Source: Sediminibacillus massiliensis
GTDB lineage: Bacteria > Bacillota > Bacilli > Bacillales > Amphibacillaceae
Length of the DNA stretch: 45,554 nucleotides
Assembly (NCBI RefSeq): GCF_900156915.1
Contig: NZ_LT732535.1
Span: forward strand, 972,268 to 1,017,821
Reading direction: 5' to 3'
Part shown: positions 23,360-34,317 of the stretch, piece after piece
How the letters are laid out: every line of letters begins with the position of its first letter
Numbering within the stretch: position 1 is the first letter of the stretch
The notes under the pieces: model-generated
Told to the model about the DNA's origin: nothing
Databases searched by the model: none
What the model saw: only the letters and a program-made list of their open reading frames with translations
Program-made: the position numbers and the translations under genes

Positions 23360-24922
23360 TCAGGATAACCTGTTAACGGTCATTTTGCGGTATTTAGTCG
23401 GGGTTGTCCCTGAAAATCTCTTGAATACTTCCACAAAGTATTTATATTCATGGTAACCGACCTGCTCGGCTATTTCATGCACTTTAAATGGTGTTTCTTC
23501 AAGCAGCGCTTTGGCTTTCTCCACTCTGATTTCATTAATATATTCGGTGAAATTTTTGCCGGTCCTCTGCTTAAAGAGCGAACTGAAATAATTCGGTGAG
23601 ATGTTTATGACATCCGCAACTTCCTGTGCTCTTAAGTCAGAAGCATAATAGGTCTTAATATACTCCTCCGCTCTTTCGATCATCCAGTCATTACGGTCAA
23701 TTTCCCATAGTTCAAACTCTTTCATCAACCGTTCAATGTCCTGGATAAATAAATCTTCAACAAGCTCATAAGAATTGTAAACAGTTAAGTCGATCCGCCG
23801 TTCGAAGTTCAGCTTGCCATCTCCTGTATTTCTTTTCAGTAGTTTTTCCGCCCGCTTCCGGATATTCGATACGATTTCCGAACAATATGGCACTACCTCT
23901 TTCAGTAAGAAACGGTGTTCTTTCAAATATGCAAATAAGGATTCCAGGAAATCAGCAGTTTTTCCTTGGTTTTGAAAGACGGAATCAATCAAGTCGCTTT
24001 CTATTTCATTCGGATATGGTTGGTTTTTTGATAATATTGACTGGTCGAAAGGGCTGACTATGATTCCTTGTTCCACGACCGCCAGATACTCAACATCTTG
24101 TCTCAGCCCCTTGTAAACTTTGCCGAGGTTATGAAGTTGTACAGTAGTTTGATTCAATACAAATAAAAGAGAAAAGGATTGATCATTTATAGCCTCCTTT
24201 ATTATCGGCAGGCAGTCATCCGCTGACAGCTCTTTTGAATTCTTTGCCAGAACACAGGTAAGCAGAATGTTTTCTCCGGTAAAAATAGAGATGCTTTCCA
24301 AACCAGAGTTAAAAAGGTGTTGATCCAGTTTCTGTTTCCAGTCCAGCTTTATGTTTTCTACAGTCCCGTCAATACTCTGGTCCAACAGAGATCCATAATT
24401 TCCTATCATAGTAAGGAACGGAAATACGGTTACATCCTCCTCAGGAAAACTGTCCTCCTTTTTAACCGGGTAGTCAAACACCTGTGTGTAAATGGCATTT
24501 CGGATACTGGAGAATAAGAAACTTCTTGATTCTTTTTTCTCTTCTTCCAATTGTTCGATCAATTTATGGACCACATGCAATAGTTCATCCACATCGACAG
24601 GTTTAAGCAAGTAATCCTTTACCCCCAGGTGAATGGCCTGCTGGGCATACTTGAACTCATCATATCCGCTGATCATGATTGTCCGTACAGATGGACGGTT
24701 CTCGGCCAAATATCGAGCCAACTCAAGACCATCTTTGTTTGGCATTCTTACATCGGTTATCACAAAATCGATAGATTGCCAACGCTGCAGCTTTTCAATG
24801 GCCTCGTTACCGTCATATGCAACATCTACCACTTCAACGCCTGCTTCCTGCCAGGGTATAGTTTCCTTTAGTCCCCTGCAGATAATCGGCTCATCATCGA
24901 CTATCAGCATTTTATAAGTCAT
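23360..24922 (-). CDS. YesN-like response regulator with AraC-type DNA-binding domain
   Basis: The 520-residue protein has a receiver domain (MLIVDDEP near 5-12, phospho-acceptor Asp57 in VITDVRMP, Lys in LLKPVD), a long middle region without clear motifs, and a C-terminal pair of AraC helix-turn-helix segments (LRAQEVADVINISPNYFSSLFKQ and VHEIAEQVGYHEYKYFVEVFKRFSG). It should activate the sugar transport operon when phosphorylated by the adjacent kinase. ATG 24922 is preferred because CAGGTGAGCAGA precedes it; the frame overlaps the kinase stop by 11 nt, so the two are translationally coupled. Confidence 0.92.
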   Translation of the reverse strand: MTYKMLIVDDEPIICRGLKETIPWQEAGVEVVDVAYDGNEAIEKLQRWQSIDFVITDVRMPNKDGLELARYLAENRPSVRTIMISGYDEFKYAQQAIHLGVKDYLLKPVDVDELLHVVHKLIEQLEEEKKESRSFLFSSIRNAIYTQVFDYPVKKEDSFPEEDVTVFPFLTMIGNYGSLLDQSIDGTVENIKLDWKQKLDQHLFNSGLESISIFTGENILLTCVLAKNSKELSADDCLPIIKEAINDQSFSLLFVLNQTTVQLHNLGKVYKGLRQDVEYLAVVEQGIIVSPFDQSILSKNQPYPNEIESDLIDSVFQNQGKTADFLESLFAYLKEHRFLLKEVVPYCSEIVSNIRKRAEKLLKRNTGDGKLNFERRIDLTVYNSYELVEDLFIQDIERLMKEFELWEIDRNDWMIERAEEYIKTYYASDLRAQEVADVINISPNYFSSLFKQRTGKNFTEYINEIRVEKAKALLEETPFKVHEIAEQVGYHEYKYFVEVFKRFSGTTPTKYRKMTVNRLS

Positions 24923-26675
24923 TCTGCTCACCTGACTCTTGAATGTATTTTATATCATCTTTATGAAGGACCGGCATTTTGACCTGGATCCAGGCTCCTT
25001 GTCGACGATCCACTTTTTCAATGGAATAACTGGAGCCAAAAGCTAATCCCAGTCTTTCCCGCAGGTTTTCCAAGGCATATCCCTTGCTGCTATCTTGCTT
25101 GAGTTCGTCTGAAGGATCTGGAAATCCCCTGCCATTGTCTATGATGTCAACAATCAAATCTTCGTCTTTCCGATAACAACGAAGGTTGATGAAACCTTGA
25201 CCCTGGAGGTCCTTAAACCCATGCAGGATGCTGTTTTCCACCAGAGGCTGAAGGAGCTGTTTCATTATATAGGCATCCTTGATTTCTGCATCATAATAAA
25301 TGGAAAACTGCAATCGCTCTCCCATTCTGCTTTTTTGCAATTCCAGATAGTTTTGAATATAGATAACCTCTTCTTCTACAGTCACCCACATTTTTCCCAT
25401 ATTCAAATTCATCCGGAAAATTTTCGATAGACGTTCAATCAACTGGCCGGTCTCCATCGCCTTTTCCAGCCTGGCAGTCCATCTGATCATATCAAGTGTG
25501 TTATAAAGAAAATGAGGGTCTATTTGACTTTGAAGCGCTTTTAACTCTGATTCCTTTTGTTTGATTTTCAGCTTATATTCTCTGTCGATGTATTGCTGAA
25601 TCATAACCACCATCCGATTGAATCTGGCTCCAAGCCTTCCAATTTCATCCTCTGAAGTAACGTTGACTTTTGCAGAGAAATCGCCGTTTTCCAGCTGTTT
25701 GGTTTGTGCTGTAAGCTCTGTAATCCGTTTAATATTGAAATAGTAAAAACCTGCAAAAGCAATTATGCCCAACAAAATCAACAGAAGAATCATATCGGTA
25801 ATCAAGGATCTCACTTGATACAATCCCTTGACGACTTCCCCTTCATTAACTGTAACGACAGAATACCAGCTCGTGCCTTCGATCGGGCTTTTCACTAACA
25901 AGTAATCATCATTTCCATGTTGAAAAGTCGTGACATTTTGCTCACTGCCCATAACCAAATCGATGACATTGTTATCAGGAAACCTATCCCCGACCATGGA
26001 TGTATCCGGATGAAGGACAACTTCCCCGGATTCTGACAGGACAAAATAATCCCCTTGCTGTTCAGCGTCGGTTTCTACCGCTTGATACAGAGCTGGAACA
26101 TCAAGCCTTATCCGCACCAGCCCAATCGGTTCCGAAATATTATCAATATCGTTGATCATTCTGGAAAGACTGACTACCTTCTGGGTTCCGCCCCACTCAC
26201 TTTCTACCTGGTAGCTGTCACTCCAAGAAGGACCTCCACCCATTGTTCGTGCCTGTTCTAGGAGCGAACTTTCATCCGCCTGGATAGGTGTGCCGAACTC
26301 AAGAGAGCTTCCTTCCTCTCCTGATAGCAGAATGGAATCGATATAACGGTTACTCATAAGCTGAAATGTCAAGTAACCTTTGATATTTTCTTCCACCCGT
26401 CTCATTTCCTGAACTTCCGTTTCCGGGGTAGTCATAAAAGTCTTGAAGCTTTCATCATAAATCATGTAAGACGTCATTGTTTCGATATTTCTGATGATTG
26501 ATATCAAATTGTCATCGTTTTTCTCCAACCTGGCAATCGTATTCTCTTCCGCCTGTTTTTTGAAAGCATGGGTTGTTTGATAATAAATCAAAATTCCAAA
26601 CAAGATCGTAGGTAAAGTGATTAATACTAAGAATACGGTTGCAAATTGTTTTTTAAGATTCCAGCGCCGGAACAT
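24912..26675 (-). CDS. YesM-like sensor histidine kinase
   Basis: This 587-residue membrane kinase has a first membrane helix near 12-32, an extracellular sensing domain of dCACHE type to about 290, a second helix near 297-318, a HAMP linker (RITELTAQTKQLENGDFSAKV), the His-kinase box QSQIDPHFLYNTLDMIRW with the phosphorylated His, and an ATPase domain with ENSILHGF and DNGRGF. This is the LytS/YesM class that pairs with YesN regulators near sugar ABC genes. It probably senses the sugar or its binding protein outside the cell. Start ATG 26675 has AGGATTGATG upstream. Confidence 0.93.
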   Translation of the reverse strand: MFRRWNLKKQFATVFLVLITLPTILFGILIYYQTTHAFKKQAEENTIARLEKNDDNLISIIRNIETMTSYMIYDESFKTFMTTPETEVQEMRRVEENIKGYLTFQLMSNRYIDSILLSGEEGSSLEFGTPIQADESSLLEQARTMGGGPSWSDSYQVESEWGGTQKVVSLSRMINDIDNISEPIGLVRIRLDVPALYQAVETDAEQQGDYFVLSESGEVVLHPDTSMVGDRFPDNNVIDLVMGSEQNVTTFQHGNDDYLLVKSPIEGTSWYSVVTVNEGEVVKGLYQVRSLITDMILLLILLGIIAFAGFYYFNIKRITELTAQTKQLENGDFSAKVNVTSEDEIGRLGARFNRMVVMIQQYIDREYKLKIKQKESELKALQSQIDPHFLYNTLDMIRWTARLEKAMETGQLIERLSKIFRMNLNMGKMWVTVEEEVIYIQNYLELQKSRMGERLQFSIYYDAEIKDAYIMKQLLQPLVENSILHGFKDLQGQGFINLRCYRKDEDLIVDIIDNGRGFPDPSDELKQDSSKGYALENLRERLGLAFGSSYSIEKVDRRQGAWIQVKMPVLHKDDIKYIQESGEQNDL

Positions 26676-26709
26676 GTGACATCAATCCTTAAATTATTCT
26701 CACCCTATT

Positions 26710-27588
26710 CTAGCCTTTTACAGCACCAGCTGTCATGCCCTTGACAATTTCTTTTTCAAGCAGCAAGTAAAAAGCGACAATAGGAACCAGGGACATTGTC
26801 AGTCCAGCCATCTGTGCACCATAATTGGTAGTAAACTGTCCGGCAAAACTTGCGAGACCCAGAGGCAATGTTTGCAGCATAGGATCATTGATCAATACCA
26901 ATGCAAAAGAGAATTCATTCCAGTTATAAATGAAGTTAAGAATTACTACTGTAGCAACTGCCGGTCGTGACATCGGCAGAATAATCGACCAGAAAATCCG
27001 GAAAATACCGCATCCATCCATTATTGCCGATTCTTCGATGTCTTTTGGAAAAGCCTTCATGAAGCTGGTCAGCAAAAAGATCGTGATCGGCAAATGGAAG
27101 GCAATATATGGGAATAACAGAGTGATCGGTGTGTTCAACAGACCAAGATTTCTCATTAAAATGAACATCGGTACCAAAGTTGCATGAATCGGGATCAACA
27201 TCCCGAAAATGAAGAAAGTGTAAACAACTTTACTCATCCGGAATTGGAACCTCGCCAGAAAATAAGATGCAATCGCACCGATAAGAACGGTGATCGCTGT
27301 CGCTGTCAGACAAATAAAAATACTATTTCCAAACAGAACACCAAAATTTGCAGTATTCCAGGCATCTACATAGTTTTGGAAAACAAACTCCTTAGGAAAA
27401 CCAAATTGGTTTACAGCGAATTCCTGATTTGACTTAAAAGAGTTAATTACCATCCACAGAATCGGATAGGCGTTCACAATTACAAATAAAATCAACACTG
27501 CGTAAATAATCGCTTTTTTCAAACTCATTTTTTTACGTCTGCCCTTTTTTTCATCTACTTTTGCTTTAGATTGTACAGCTGTTTCCAT
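26710..27588 (-). CDS. Sugar ABC transporter permease (MalG/LplC type)
   Basis: The 292-residue protein has six membrane helices, an N-terminal basic cytoplasmic stretch and the permease coupling loop ESAIMDGCGIFRIFWSIILPMSRPA near 185-210. It ends with the typical KGMTAGAVKG tail of MalG-type permeases. With the neighbouring MalF-type permease it forms the channel; no ATPase gene is in the operon, so a shared MsmX-type ATPase encoded elsewhere is likely. Start ATG 27588 follows GGAGGAAGACAA. Confidence 0.92.
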   Translation of the reverse strand: METAVQSKAKVDEKKGRRKKMSLKKAIIYAVLILFVIVNAYPILWMVINSFKSNQEFAVNQFGFPKEFVFQNYVDAWNTANFGVLFGNSIFICLTATAITVLIGAIASYFLARFQFRMSKVVYTFFIFGMLIPIHATLVPMFILMRNLGLLNTPITLLFPYIAFHLPITIFLLTSFMKAFPKDIEESAIMDGCGIFRIFWSIILPMSRPAVATVVILNFIYNWNEFSFALVLINDPMLQTLPLGLASFAGQFTTNYGAQMAGLTMSLVPIVAFYLLLEKEIVKGMTAGAVKG

Positions 27589-27603
27589 TTGTCTTCCTCC
27601 CTC

Positions 27604-28479
27604 CTAAATCATCTTCCTGCCTAATAGCTTGGTCACGATAAAAATCAAAAGCAGACTAAAGAAGAAAATCACTACTGAAACGGCGCTGCCATAACCGTAC
27701 TGCAACTGGCTGAATGTTTCATTGAACATATAGAGCGCCATAACATCTGTTGAGTGCGATGGTCCGCCATTTGTCATTACATAAATCAAATCAAATGTCT
27801 TCAAACTTCCTGCAATACAAAGAATGACCGCAACAATAATCGTGTCCCATATCATCGGCACTGTGATTTTCCAAGTTGTCGTCCACTCATTCGCTCCGTC
27901 GATCCTGGCTGCCTCCAGCACTTCTTCCGGAACGTTTTGCAATGCGGCTAAAAAGATAATCAAATACAAGCCTACAAACTGCCAAATGACTGTCGCACAA
28001 ACGGCGATCATAGACCATTGTGTGTCACCGAGCCAATTCTGCGCCAATGCACCTAATCCGATCGCTCTCAAAAATTCGTTGATCATCCCGTTCTCCGAGT
28101 TATAAATCAAGCTCCAAGTTAATGATATGACAACGGTAGATAAAACGACGGGAAGGAAACCGATCGTACGGAAAATCTTTAATCCTTTAAGCTTCCTGTT
28201 CAGCAAAAGTGCAATGAACAATGCAATCGGTACTTGACCGAAAACTGATGCCAGTACAACATAGATGTTATTTTTCACAGAATTCCAAAATAAGGAATCC
28301 TGGAACAGCTGTTGAAAGTTAGTCAAGCCCACAAAAGTCATTTCAGAAAAGCCATCCCATTCCATAAAGGAATAATAAAAGGATTGAAGTATTGGCAAGA
28401 TGGCAAAAACCGTATAAAGCAATAATGCAGGAGCTAAACCAATAATAATGGCGGCTTTTGTTTTTCCAGCAGCATGCAT
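27604..28479 (-). CDS. Sugar ABC transporter permease (MalF/LplB type)
   Basis: The 291-residue protein has six helices (first at about 9-32) and the coupling loop EAARIDGANEWTTTWKITVPMIWDT near 165-190. LTNGGP-like MTNGGPSHSTDVMALYMF near 230-247 is characteristic of MalF-type sugar permeases. ATG 28479 follows AGGAGGGATAAC; a longer frame from 28536 would overlap the binding-protein stop without a ribosome binding site. It lies 15 nt before the second permease gene. Confidence 0.92.
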   Translation of the reverse strand: MHAAGKTKAAIIIGLAPALLLYTVFAILPILQSFYYSFMEWDGFSEMTFVGLTNFQQLFQDSLFWNSVKNNIYVVLASVFGQVPIALFIALLLNRKLKGLKIFRTIGFLPVVLSTVVISLTWSLIYNSENGMINEFLRAIGLGALAQNWLGDTQWSMIAVCATVIWQFVGLYLIIFLAALQNVPEEVLEAARIDGANEWTTTWKITVPMIWDTIIVAVILCIAGSLKTFDLIYVMTNGGPSHSTDVMALYMFNETFSQLQYGYGSAVSVVIFFFSLLLIFIVTKLLGRKMI

Positions 28480-28548
28480 GTTATCCCTCCTATATGTGCA
28501 CAGGCTGCCAATTGCTTGGCAACCTGCTTCATTCATCTCAGTCAGATG

Positions 28549-29826
28549 TTATTTTTCCAGCTCTTCTTGCATTTCAGCTGCAAGTTCCTCCGGTGTCTTT
28601 TCACCCAAAGTGATAGACTGTAGTCCGTTATTGATGACATCAGTCAATTCAGGAGTCAAAGTAGCATCATATACTGGAGCAAGCCCGCCTTGAGCAAGTT
28701 GATTTGCTTCCTGGAAAACTTGCGGGATATCATCGCTCATTTCGACATCCGCCGGCACAATAATGTGCGCTTGAACCAATTCTTGGTACATTTCTTCAAT
28801 ATAGAAAAACTTCAAAAATTCGAAAGCAGCATCCTGTTCAGCTTCGCTCAAACTACTATTGACTGCGATACCGCCACCTGCAACACCAGCTATCTTAGCT
28901 GGGTCACCTTCTCCACCTTCAAATTCAGGGAATGGAGCCACCCCTATGTCTTCATTGCTTTCCACACTGTCCAGGATTGGACCGATCGCCCATGACCCGG
29001 CAAAATGCATGGCGGAGTCACCGCTAAGGAACATACTTCTTGCTTGCGCTTCATCGATCGTGTTCATATCACCGTTGAAAGCATCCATCTTGGTCATTTC
29101 ATCTATGACTGAAAGGGCATTGATAAATTGGTCATTTTCAAATGTTCCTTCACCATTAAGTGTGTTTGGAAGGAAATCGCTTCCAGTATAGCGGTCACCG
29201 ATCGTAGAAATATAAACAGATTGCAAAGGCCAAGTCGCTTTGTTACCTAAAGCAATCGGTGTAGTTCCTGTCTCATTCAAACTACTGATAAGCGTTTTCA
29301 AGTCTTCGTACGTAGTCGGGAATTCTTCGAAACCAGCCTCTTTTACAGCATCTTTATGGTAGAAAATCAAACTTGTTTCGCTGATATTCCCCGGAATAGC
29401 GTATTGCTCTCCATCAATTGCATAGTCTTTCATGACTCCTTCAGGAATAACACCTTCCCAGTTGTCTTTAATGGAATTCAATGACAGTACGGATTCCCCT
29501 TTAACTAACGGTTCAAGCCTTGTTCCCGGCCATACCCGGAACATATCGGGAAGCTGCTGTCCTGCTGCTTGTGTGCGAAGTTTCGTTTCATATTGATCAT
29601 GCGGAATTGCTTCAATTTTCACTTGTATGTTTTCGTTTTGCTCGTTGAATTTCTCAACCATGTTCTTATAAGTAGTGTTTTCAGGACGATCTTCCGTCCA
29701 GTCGTTCCATAATGTTAATTCTATGACATCCCCACTGCCGGACGATTCTTCACCACTGCCACTGCTACAGGCAGCAAGCCCCAGCACTACTACCAATCCG
29801 AATAATAGCATACCTATTTTTTTCAT
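28549..29826 (-). CDS. Sugar-binding lipoprotein of an ABC importer (family 1)
   Basis: The 425-residue protein has a lipoprotein signal ending GLAAC near residue 20, then a Ser/Gly linker. The mature region includes IELTLWNDWTED, AGQQLPDMFRVWPG and FLSGDSAMHFAGSWAIG (near 260-276), typical of family-1 oligosaccharide receptors. It is the first gene of the operon. The start ATG 29826 has AAAGGAGGACTTATAG upstream. A candidate catabolite-repression site lies 17-31 nt before the start. The GH1 enzyme and ROK kinase downstream suggest a beta-glucoside or small beta-linked oligosaccharide as ligand. Confidence 0.93.
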   Translation of the reverse strand: MKKIGMLLFGLVVVLGLAACSSGSGEESSGSGDVIELTLWNDWTEDRPENTTYKNMVEKFNEQNENIQVKIEAIPHDQYETKLRTQAAGQQLPDMFRVWPGTRLEPLVKGESVLSLNSIKDNWEGVIPEGVMKDYAIDGEQYAIPGNISETSLIFYHKDAVKEAGFEEFPTTYEDLKTLISSLNETGTTPIALGNKATWPLQSVYISTIGDRYTGSDFLPNTLNGEGTFENDQFINALSVIDEMTKMDAFNGDMNTIDEAQARSMFLSGDSAMHFAGSWAIGPILDSVESNEDIGVAPFPEFEGGEGDPAKIAGVAGGGIAVNSSLSEAEQDAAFEFLKFFYIEEMYQELVQAHIIVPADVEMSDDIPQVFQEANQLAQGGLAPVYDATLTPELTDVINNGLQSITLGEKTPEELAAEMQEELEK

Positions 29827-29842
29827 CTATAAGTCCTCCTTT

Positions 29843-29857
29843 TGTTAAGCGCTTACA
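29843..29857 (-). promoter_or_regulatory. Candidate cre site (CcpA) upstream of the sugar operon
   Basis: On the minus strand TGTAAGCGCTTAACA carries the palindromic core AAGCGCTT of CcpA-binding cre elements, with one base of deviation at the 3' end. It lies right before the binding-protein ribosome binding site, where CcpA would block expression during growth on preferred sugars. Confidence 0.6.
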
Positions 29858-30163
29858 CAGATTGTAACAGCTTTCATTTTTTAAAATATCCCAGAAATCT
29901 ATGAAAACATCCAATATTTTACGAATTTTTTAATAATGTAATATTTTTGAGACAATAAACTCTCTTAATCATTGTTTTTTTGAAATGTAAATAATTCCAA
30001 TCAAATTTGCCCCTGTGATACAATTTTATTAACTTAAAAAGATAACTTCCATGAGCAAGCAGTCTGCAAACTTTGAGTCGAGCAGGAAAATCTATAAACA
30101 GGCTTTCGTTTACTGAGATGATTTTTTTCTTGTTCCATCTTATTTCTTATGGAAAATGACAAT
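29858..30163. other. AT-rich divergent promoter region
   Basis: No gene. It separates the leftward sugar operon and the rightward HAD gene. TACAAT near 30017 could be a -10 box for the HAD gene, but the -35 is poor. Confidence 0.35.
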
Positions 30164-30177
30164 AGAAGGAGTCAGTT

Positions 30178-30993
30178 ATGCCAGATTATAAAGTATTATT
30201 TTTAGATATCGACGGGACGATCATGAAACATGATGGCACTATGGAACAATCTACTATAGACGCGATTAAGATAGCACAAGAACAAAATATAGAGGTTTTT
30301 CTGGCAACAGGCAGGCCATTACATGAAATATCTTATATAGCCGATCAGCTCAATATCCATTCTTTCATTGGATATAATGGGGCATATGCCATATACAAAG
30401 ATAAAGTGATTGTAAACGAACCAATGCCCCCCGCTCTCATTTCCCGTTATATGAGCATTGCCAGTAAGCTTGGACACGACATGCTTATGTACACAAGTAA
30501 ACAAAATTTGTTTACTACACTGGAATCTAAACCTATAAAAGAAATGATAAGTTACTTGAATTTCCAACATAATGGACTTCTTTCCCGAGAAATAAAAGAG
30601 GAGATACTGGGGGTATCCTTGTTAAATGTAACCAAAGAAGATTTAAAGCATTATCAAGGAAGTAAAGACATCCACTTTGAACCGGTACTGGCCCAGGATG
30701 TCGAAGGACGCAATTTTTATGATGCAATCAGGGATAACGTAAATAAAGGCGAGGCTGTTAAAAAATTGATGAATCATTTAAAATTCCCACTTGAAAGCTC
30801 GATAGCCTTCGGGGATGGCATGAATGACAAAGAAATGCTCTCTGTGACAGGAGAAAGCTTCGCAATGGCAAACGCACATCCCTCCTTGTTTGATTACGCC
30901 AAGCATACCACCTCAGATGTCAATGATGGAGGGGTGTTCAATGGACTGGCTTCCCTCGGACTTATGAACAACAAAGTTGAGACAAAAAATTAA
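30178..30993 (+). CDS. Cof-type HAD phosphatase
   Basis: The 271-residue protein has HAD motif I FLDIDGTI near 9-16 (nucleophile and general-acid Asp), motif II ATGRP near 42-46, and motif III/IV SIAFGDGMNDKEML near 210-223 with the metal-binding Asp residues. The insertion after motif II is the C2 cap of the Cof/YkrA group, which dephosphorylates sugar phosphates, flavin or pyridoxal phosphate with broad range. Start ATG 30178 has AGAAGGAGTCAGTT. It is a single gene closed by a terminator shared with the GH1 gene. Confidence 0.9.
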   Translation: MPDYKVLFLDIDGTIMKHDGTMEQSTIDAIKIAQEQNIEVFLATGRPLHEISYIADQLNIHSFIGYNGAYAIYKDKVIVNEPMPPALISRYMSIASKLGHDMLMYTSKQNLFTTLESKPIKEMISYLNFQHNGLLSREIKEEILGVSLLNVTKEDLKHYQGSKDIHFEPVLAQDVEGRNFYDAIRDNVNKGEAVKKLMNHLKFPLESSIAFGDGMNDKEMLSVTGESFAMANAHPSLFDYAKHTTSDVNDGGVFNGLASLGLMNNKVETKN

Positions 30994-31035
30994 AACGAAT
31001 GGCAGATTCATTACAACTTACAAGAAGCAAACACC

Positions 31036-31074
31036 AAAAAAACGCTTGGAATGTTTACGACCAAGCGTTTTTTT
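31036..31074. terminator. Bidirectional terminator between the HAD and GH1 genes
   Basis: AAAAAAACGCTTGG (31036-31049) and CCAAGCGTTTTTTT (31061-31074) form a long stem with A/T runs on both sides, serving both converging genes. Confidence 0.9.
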
Positions 31075-31160
31075 ATATAGGCTAGTAAACGAAGATCCAG
31101 TCATTAGTAATCAACATTTTAAACGGAAAATCTTGCTTTATAGCTGAAGAGCCTTAGCGG

Positions 31161-32522
<1,362 letters not shown>

Positions 32523-32536
32523 TCATTACCCCTCTC

Positions 32537-32766
32537 CTAATTTTTAACTTCCAATACTTCTTTCCCGCTTTCTTTCATAAAACCATAAACAGCACCCAAT
32601 AAATTTGCGTTTTCCCGGAAAGTACAAGCAGCGATGACCGGTTTTATCCTTGCCAGCCGGACAGCGTTTACAATATTGCCAAGCTTCTCATCGATACGAT
32701 CGATCAAATCCTTGCGTGCGCTAATTCCTCCGCCTATCAGGATTACTTCCGGATCATAGATATCAC
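32537..32766 (-). pseudogene. ROK kinase remnant (C-terminal quarter)
   Basis: The frame reads DIYDPEVILIGGGISARKDL and onward to VYGFMKESGKEVLEVKN and TAG at 32537. This matches the C-terminal part of the intact ROK kinase at 20947-21837 (IYDPEIILIGGGVSARSDL) nearly residue for residue, but a stop codon lies immediately upstream and the N-terminal three quarters, including ATP and catalytic motifs, are missing. It cannot be an active kinase. The loss may result from a deletion that brought a promoter region close to the GH1 gene. Confidence 0.85.
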
Positions 32767-32787
32767 CCTAATTTACTCATTCTCTAT

Positions 32788-32801
32788 TGAAAATGCTTAC
32801 A
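32788..32801 (-). promoter_or_regulatory. Candidate cre-like site upstream of the ROK remnant and GH1 gene
   Basis: TGAAAATGCTTACA fits the cre consensus TGWAANCGNTNWCA with one mismatch at the central C, when read on the plus strand. Its place ahead of the GH1 unit fits catabolite repression. Confidence 0.45.
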
Positions 32802-32878
32802 CAAATATGCAATCCATTTTATCATATCTCTGATTAACCACAACCTCTCCATTATCTTTATTCTGTAAAGTATCCATT

Positions 32879-32915
32879 AAAAAAAGACAGCCAACCCTGC
32901 AAAAGGCGACTGTCT
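32879..32915 (-). terminator. Terminator of the MFS transporter gene
   Basis: AGACAG (32885-32890) pairs with CTGTCT (32910-32915) and the minus strand continues TTTTTTT. The stem reaches into the MFS stop codon. Confidence 0.7.
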
Positions 32916-34083
32916 AACTGACCGTTTGCTGGACTTTTTTCAAAGGAAGCATCTGGTAGACTATAAGACTGATACTCCCGATCAATGCCGACCATCCTAG
33001 AATAAAATAAAGGGTTTCTCCTCCGAAACTGTCAATCAATGCCCCACCCAGCAAGGAACCGATTATGCCAGAAACACCAAAAAAGACCGATACAAAGACT
33101 AGATGGCCGGTTGATTGCAAATTGACCGGTATCAATCTAGTCACATAGTGAAAAGCCGTGAGGTAAAATACACCAAACGTAATGCCATGCATGAATTGAA
33201 AACCTATTACAAAAGCCGGATTGTCTAAGAAAGCGTAAATAAACCATCTAAGACTGTACAAAAATCCTGCAGCGATAATAAAATACAATGGATGGAATTT
33301 TTTGAACCAGACAGCAGCCAAAGCAAAAACGATGGCTTCACTGAGCACTCCGACGAACCAAGCTACACCCACCAATCCTTCACTGCCACCCAATTGTACA
33401 ATGTAAATACCCAAAAAGCTGTCACTTGCCCTATGTGTGACGGTCATGAACATGATCAAGAACAAGAACCACAAAAATGGTTTGTTCCCCAACAGCCTCT
33501 TTATATCTTTTAATTGGACTCTCGCTTTTGATTCTACTTTAATGTCGGTCAGAGCCAGGCACGAGAGCAATGCCGCTACCCCGAAGAGGAAGTAAGGCCA
33601 TACCATTTTGTCCACGTCTACAAGTGACAACAATTCGCCAATCAATAAGGCGGATATTGCAAAGCCAATCGAACCCCACGTCCGTATGCTTCCAAAAGCA
33701 ATCTGCAATTGATCGGCCTTCCTCTGGGTTAAACTATCGCTCAGGGCTCCTATCGGTGAAATAAAAAAATAAAAAACCGCCGCCATGATGATGATCGCAG
33801 CCAAAACATTCATTTGAAAGAAGAGAAGACTGCAAGAAAGCAAGCCCCCGAAACAAATAAGAAGTATTCGCTTGACCGTTTGATACCTGTCACTCATAAA
33901 CCCCCAAAAGGGCTGCGCGATAATAGAGGCCAACGGACCAATCGCCAAAACCCAGCCTATCTCTTTGCCATCCAAATCTTTATGTTGAAGATATAGTGGC
34001 AGAAAAGTGACGACAATCGAGTTGGCAGCATGAAAGAAAAAGAGCAAAAACTTCAAAGAAAGCACCGACTCATGTTTGGACAT
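32914..34083 (-). CDS. MFS transporter (YwbF/LacY-like)
   Basis: The 389-residue protein has about 12 membrane helices in two halves and the MFS loop GFMSDRYQTVKR near 60-71 between helices 2 and 3. The N-terminal SLKFLLFFFHAANSIVVTFLPLYL and the pattern YFFISPIGALSDSL with SIRTWGSIGFA near 128-138 are typical of the MFS_1-like group including YwbF and the phenylpropionate permease, related to LacY. The substrate is unknown; sugars or nucleosides are possible. Start ATG 34083 has AGGGGAGAAT upstream. Single gene. Confidence 0.87.
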   Translation of the reverse strand: MSKHESVLSLKFLLFFFHAANSIVVTFLPLYLQHKDLDGKEIGWVLAIGPLASIIAQPFWGFMSDRYQTVKRILLICFGGLLSCSLLFFQMNVLAAIIIMAAVFYFFISPIGALSDSLTQRKADQLQIAFGSIRTWGSIGFAISALLIGELLSLVDVDKMVWPYFLFGVAALLSCLALTDIKVESKARVQLKDIKRLLGNKPFLWFLFLIMFMTVTHRASDSFLGIYIVQLGGSEGLVGVAWFVGVLSEAIVFALAAVWFKKFHPLYFIIAAGFLYSLRWFIYAFLDNPAFVIGFQFMHGITFGVFYLTAFHYVTRLIPVNLQSTGHLVFVSVFFGVSGIIGSLLGGALIDSFGGETLYFILGWSALIGSISLIVYQMLPLKKVQQTVS

Positions 34084-34273
34084 TGACTTATTCTCCCCTG
34101 TTTAAAATACCATTTTCTTATGATATCCAGCTATGTAACAACACAATAAAAATGGTCGCCTTAACAACCTATTTAACAACCTTCCAGTTTATGAAAATAC
34201 TTTGAAATCAACTTTGTTATTGTAGCACGTTGAGCCAATCTGTGCATGCGTTTTCATATTAACGCAAACAAAC

Positions 34274-34305
34274 CCGGATGAAGACAGAAAAAGCCTTTCA
34301 TCCGG
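34274..34305 (-). terminator. Terminator of the aldo/keto reductase gene
   Basis: CCGGATGAA (34274-34282) pairs with TTCATCCGG (34297-34305); on the minus strand GTTTGTTTG follows. It lies just behind the stop. Confidence 0.65.
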
Positions 34306-34317
34306 ACCATGGGCATA

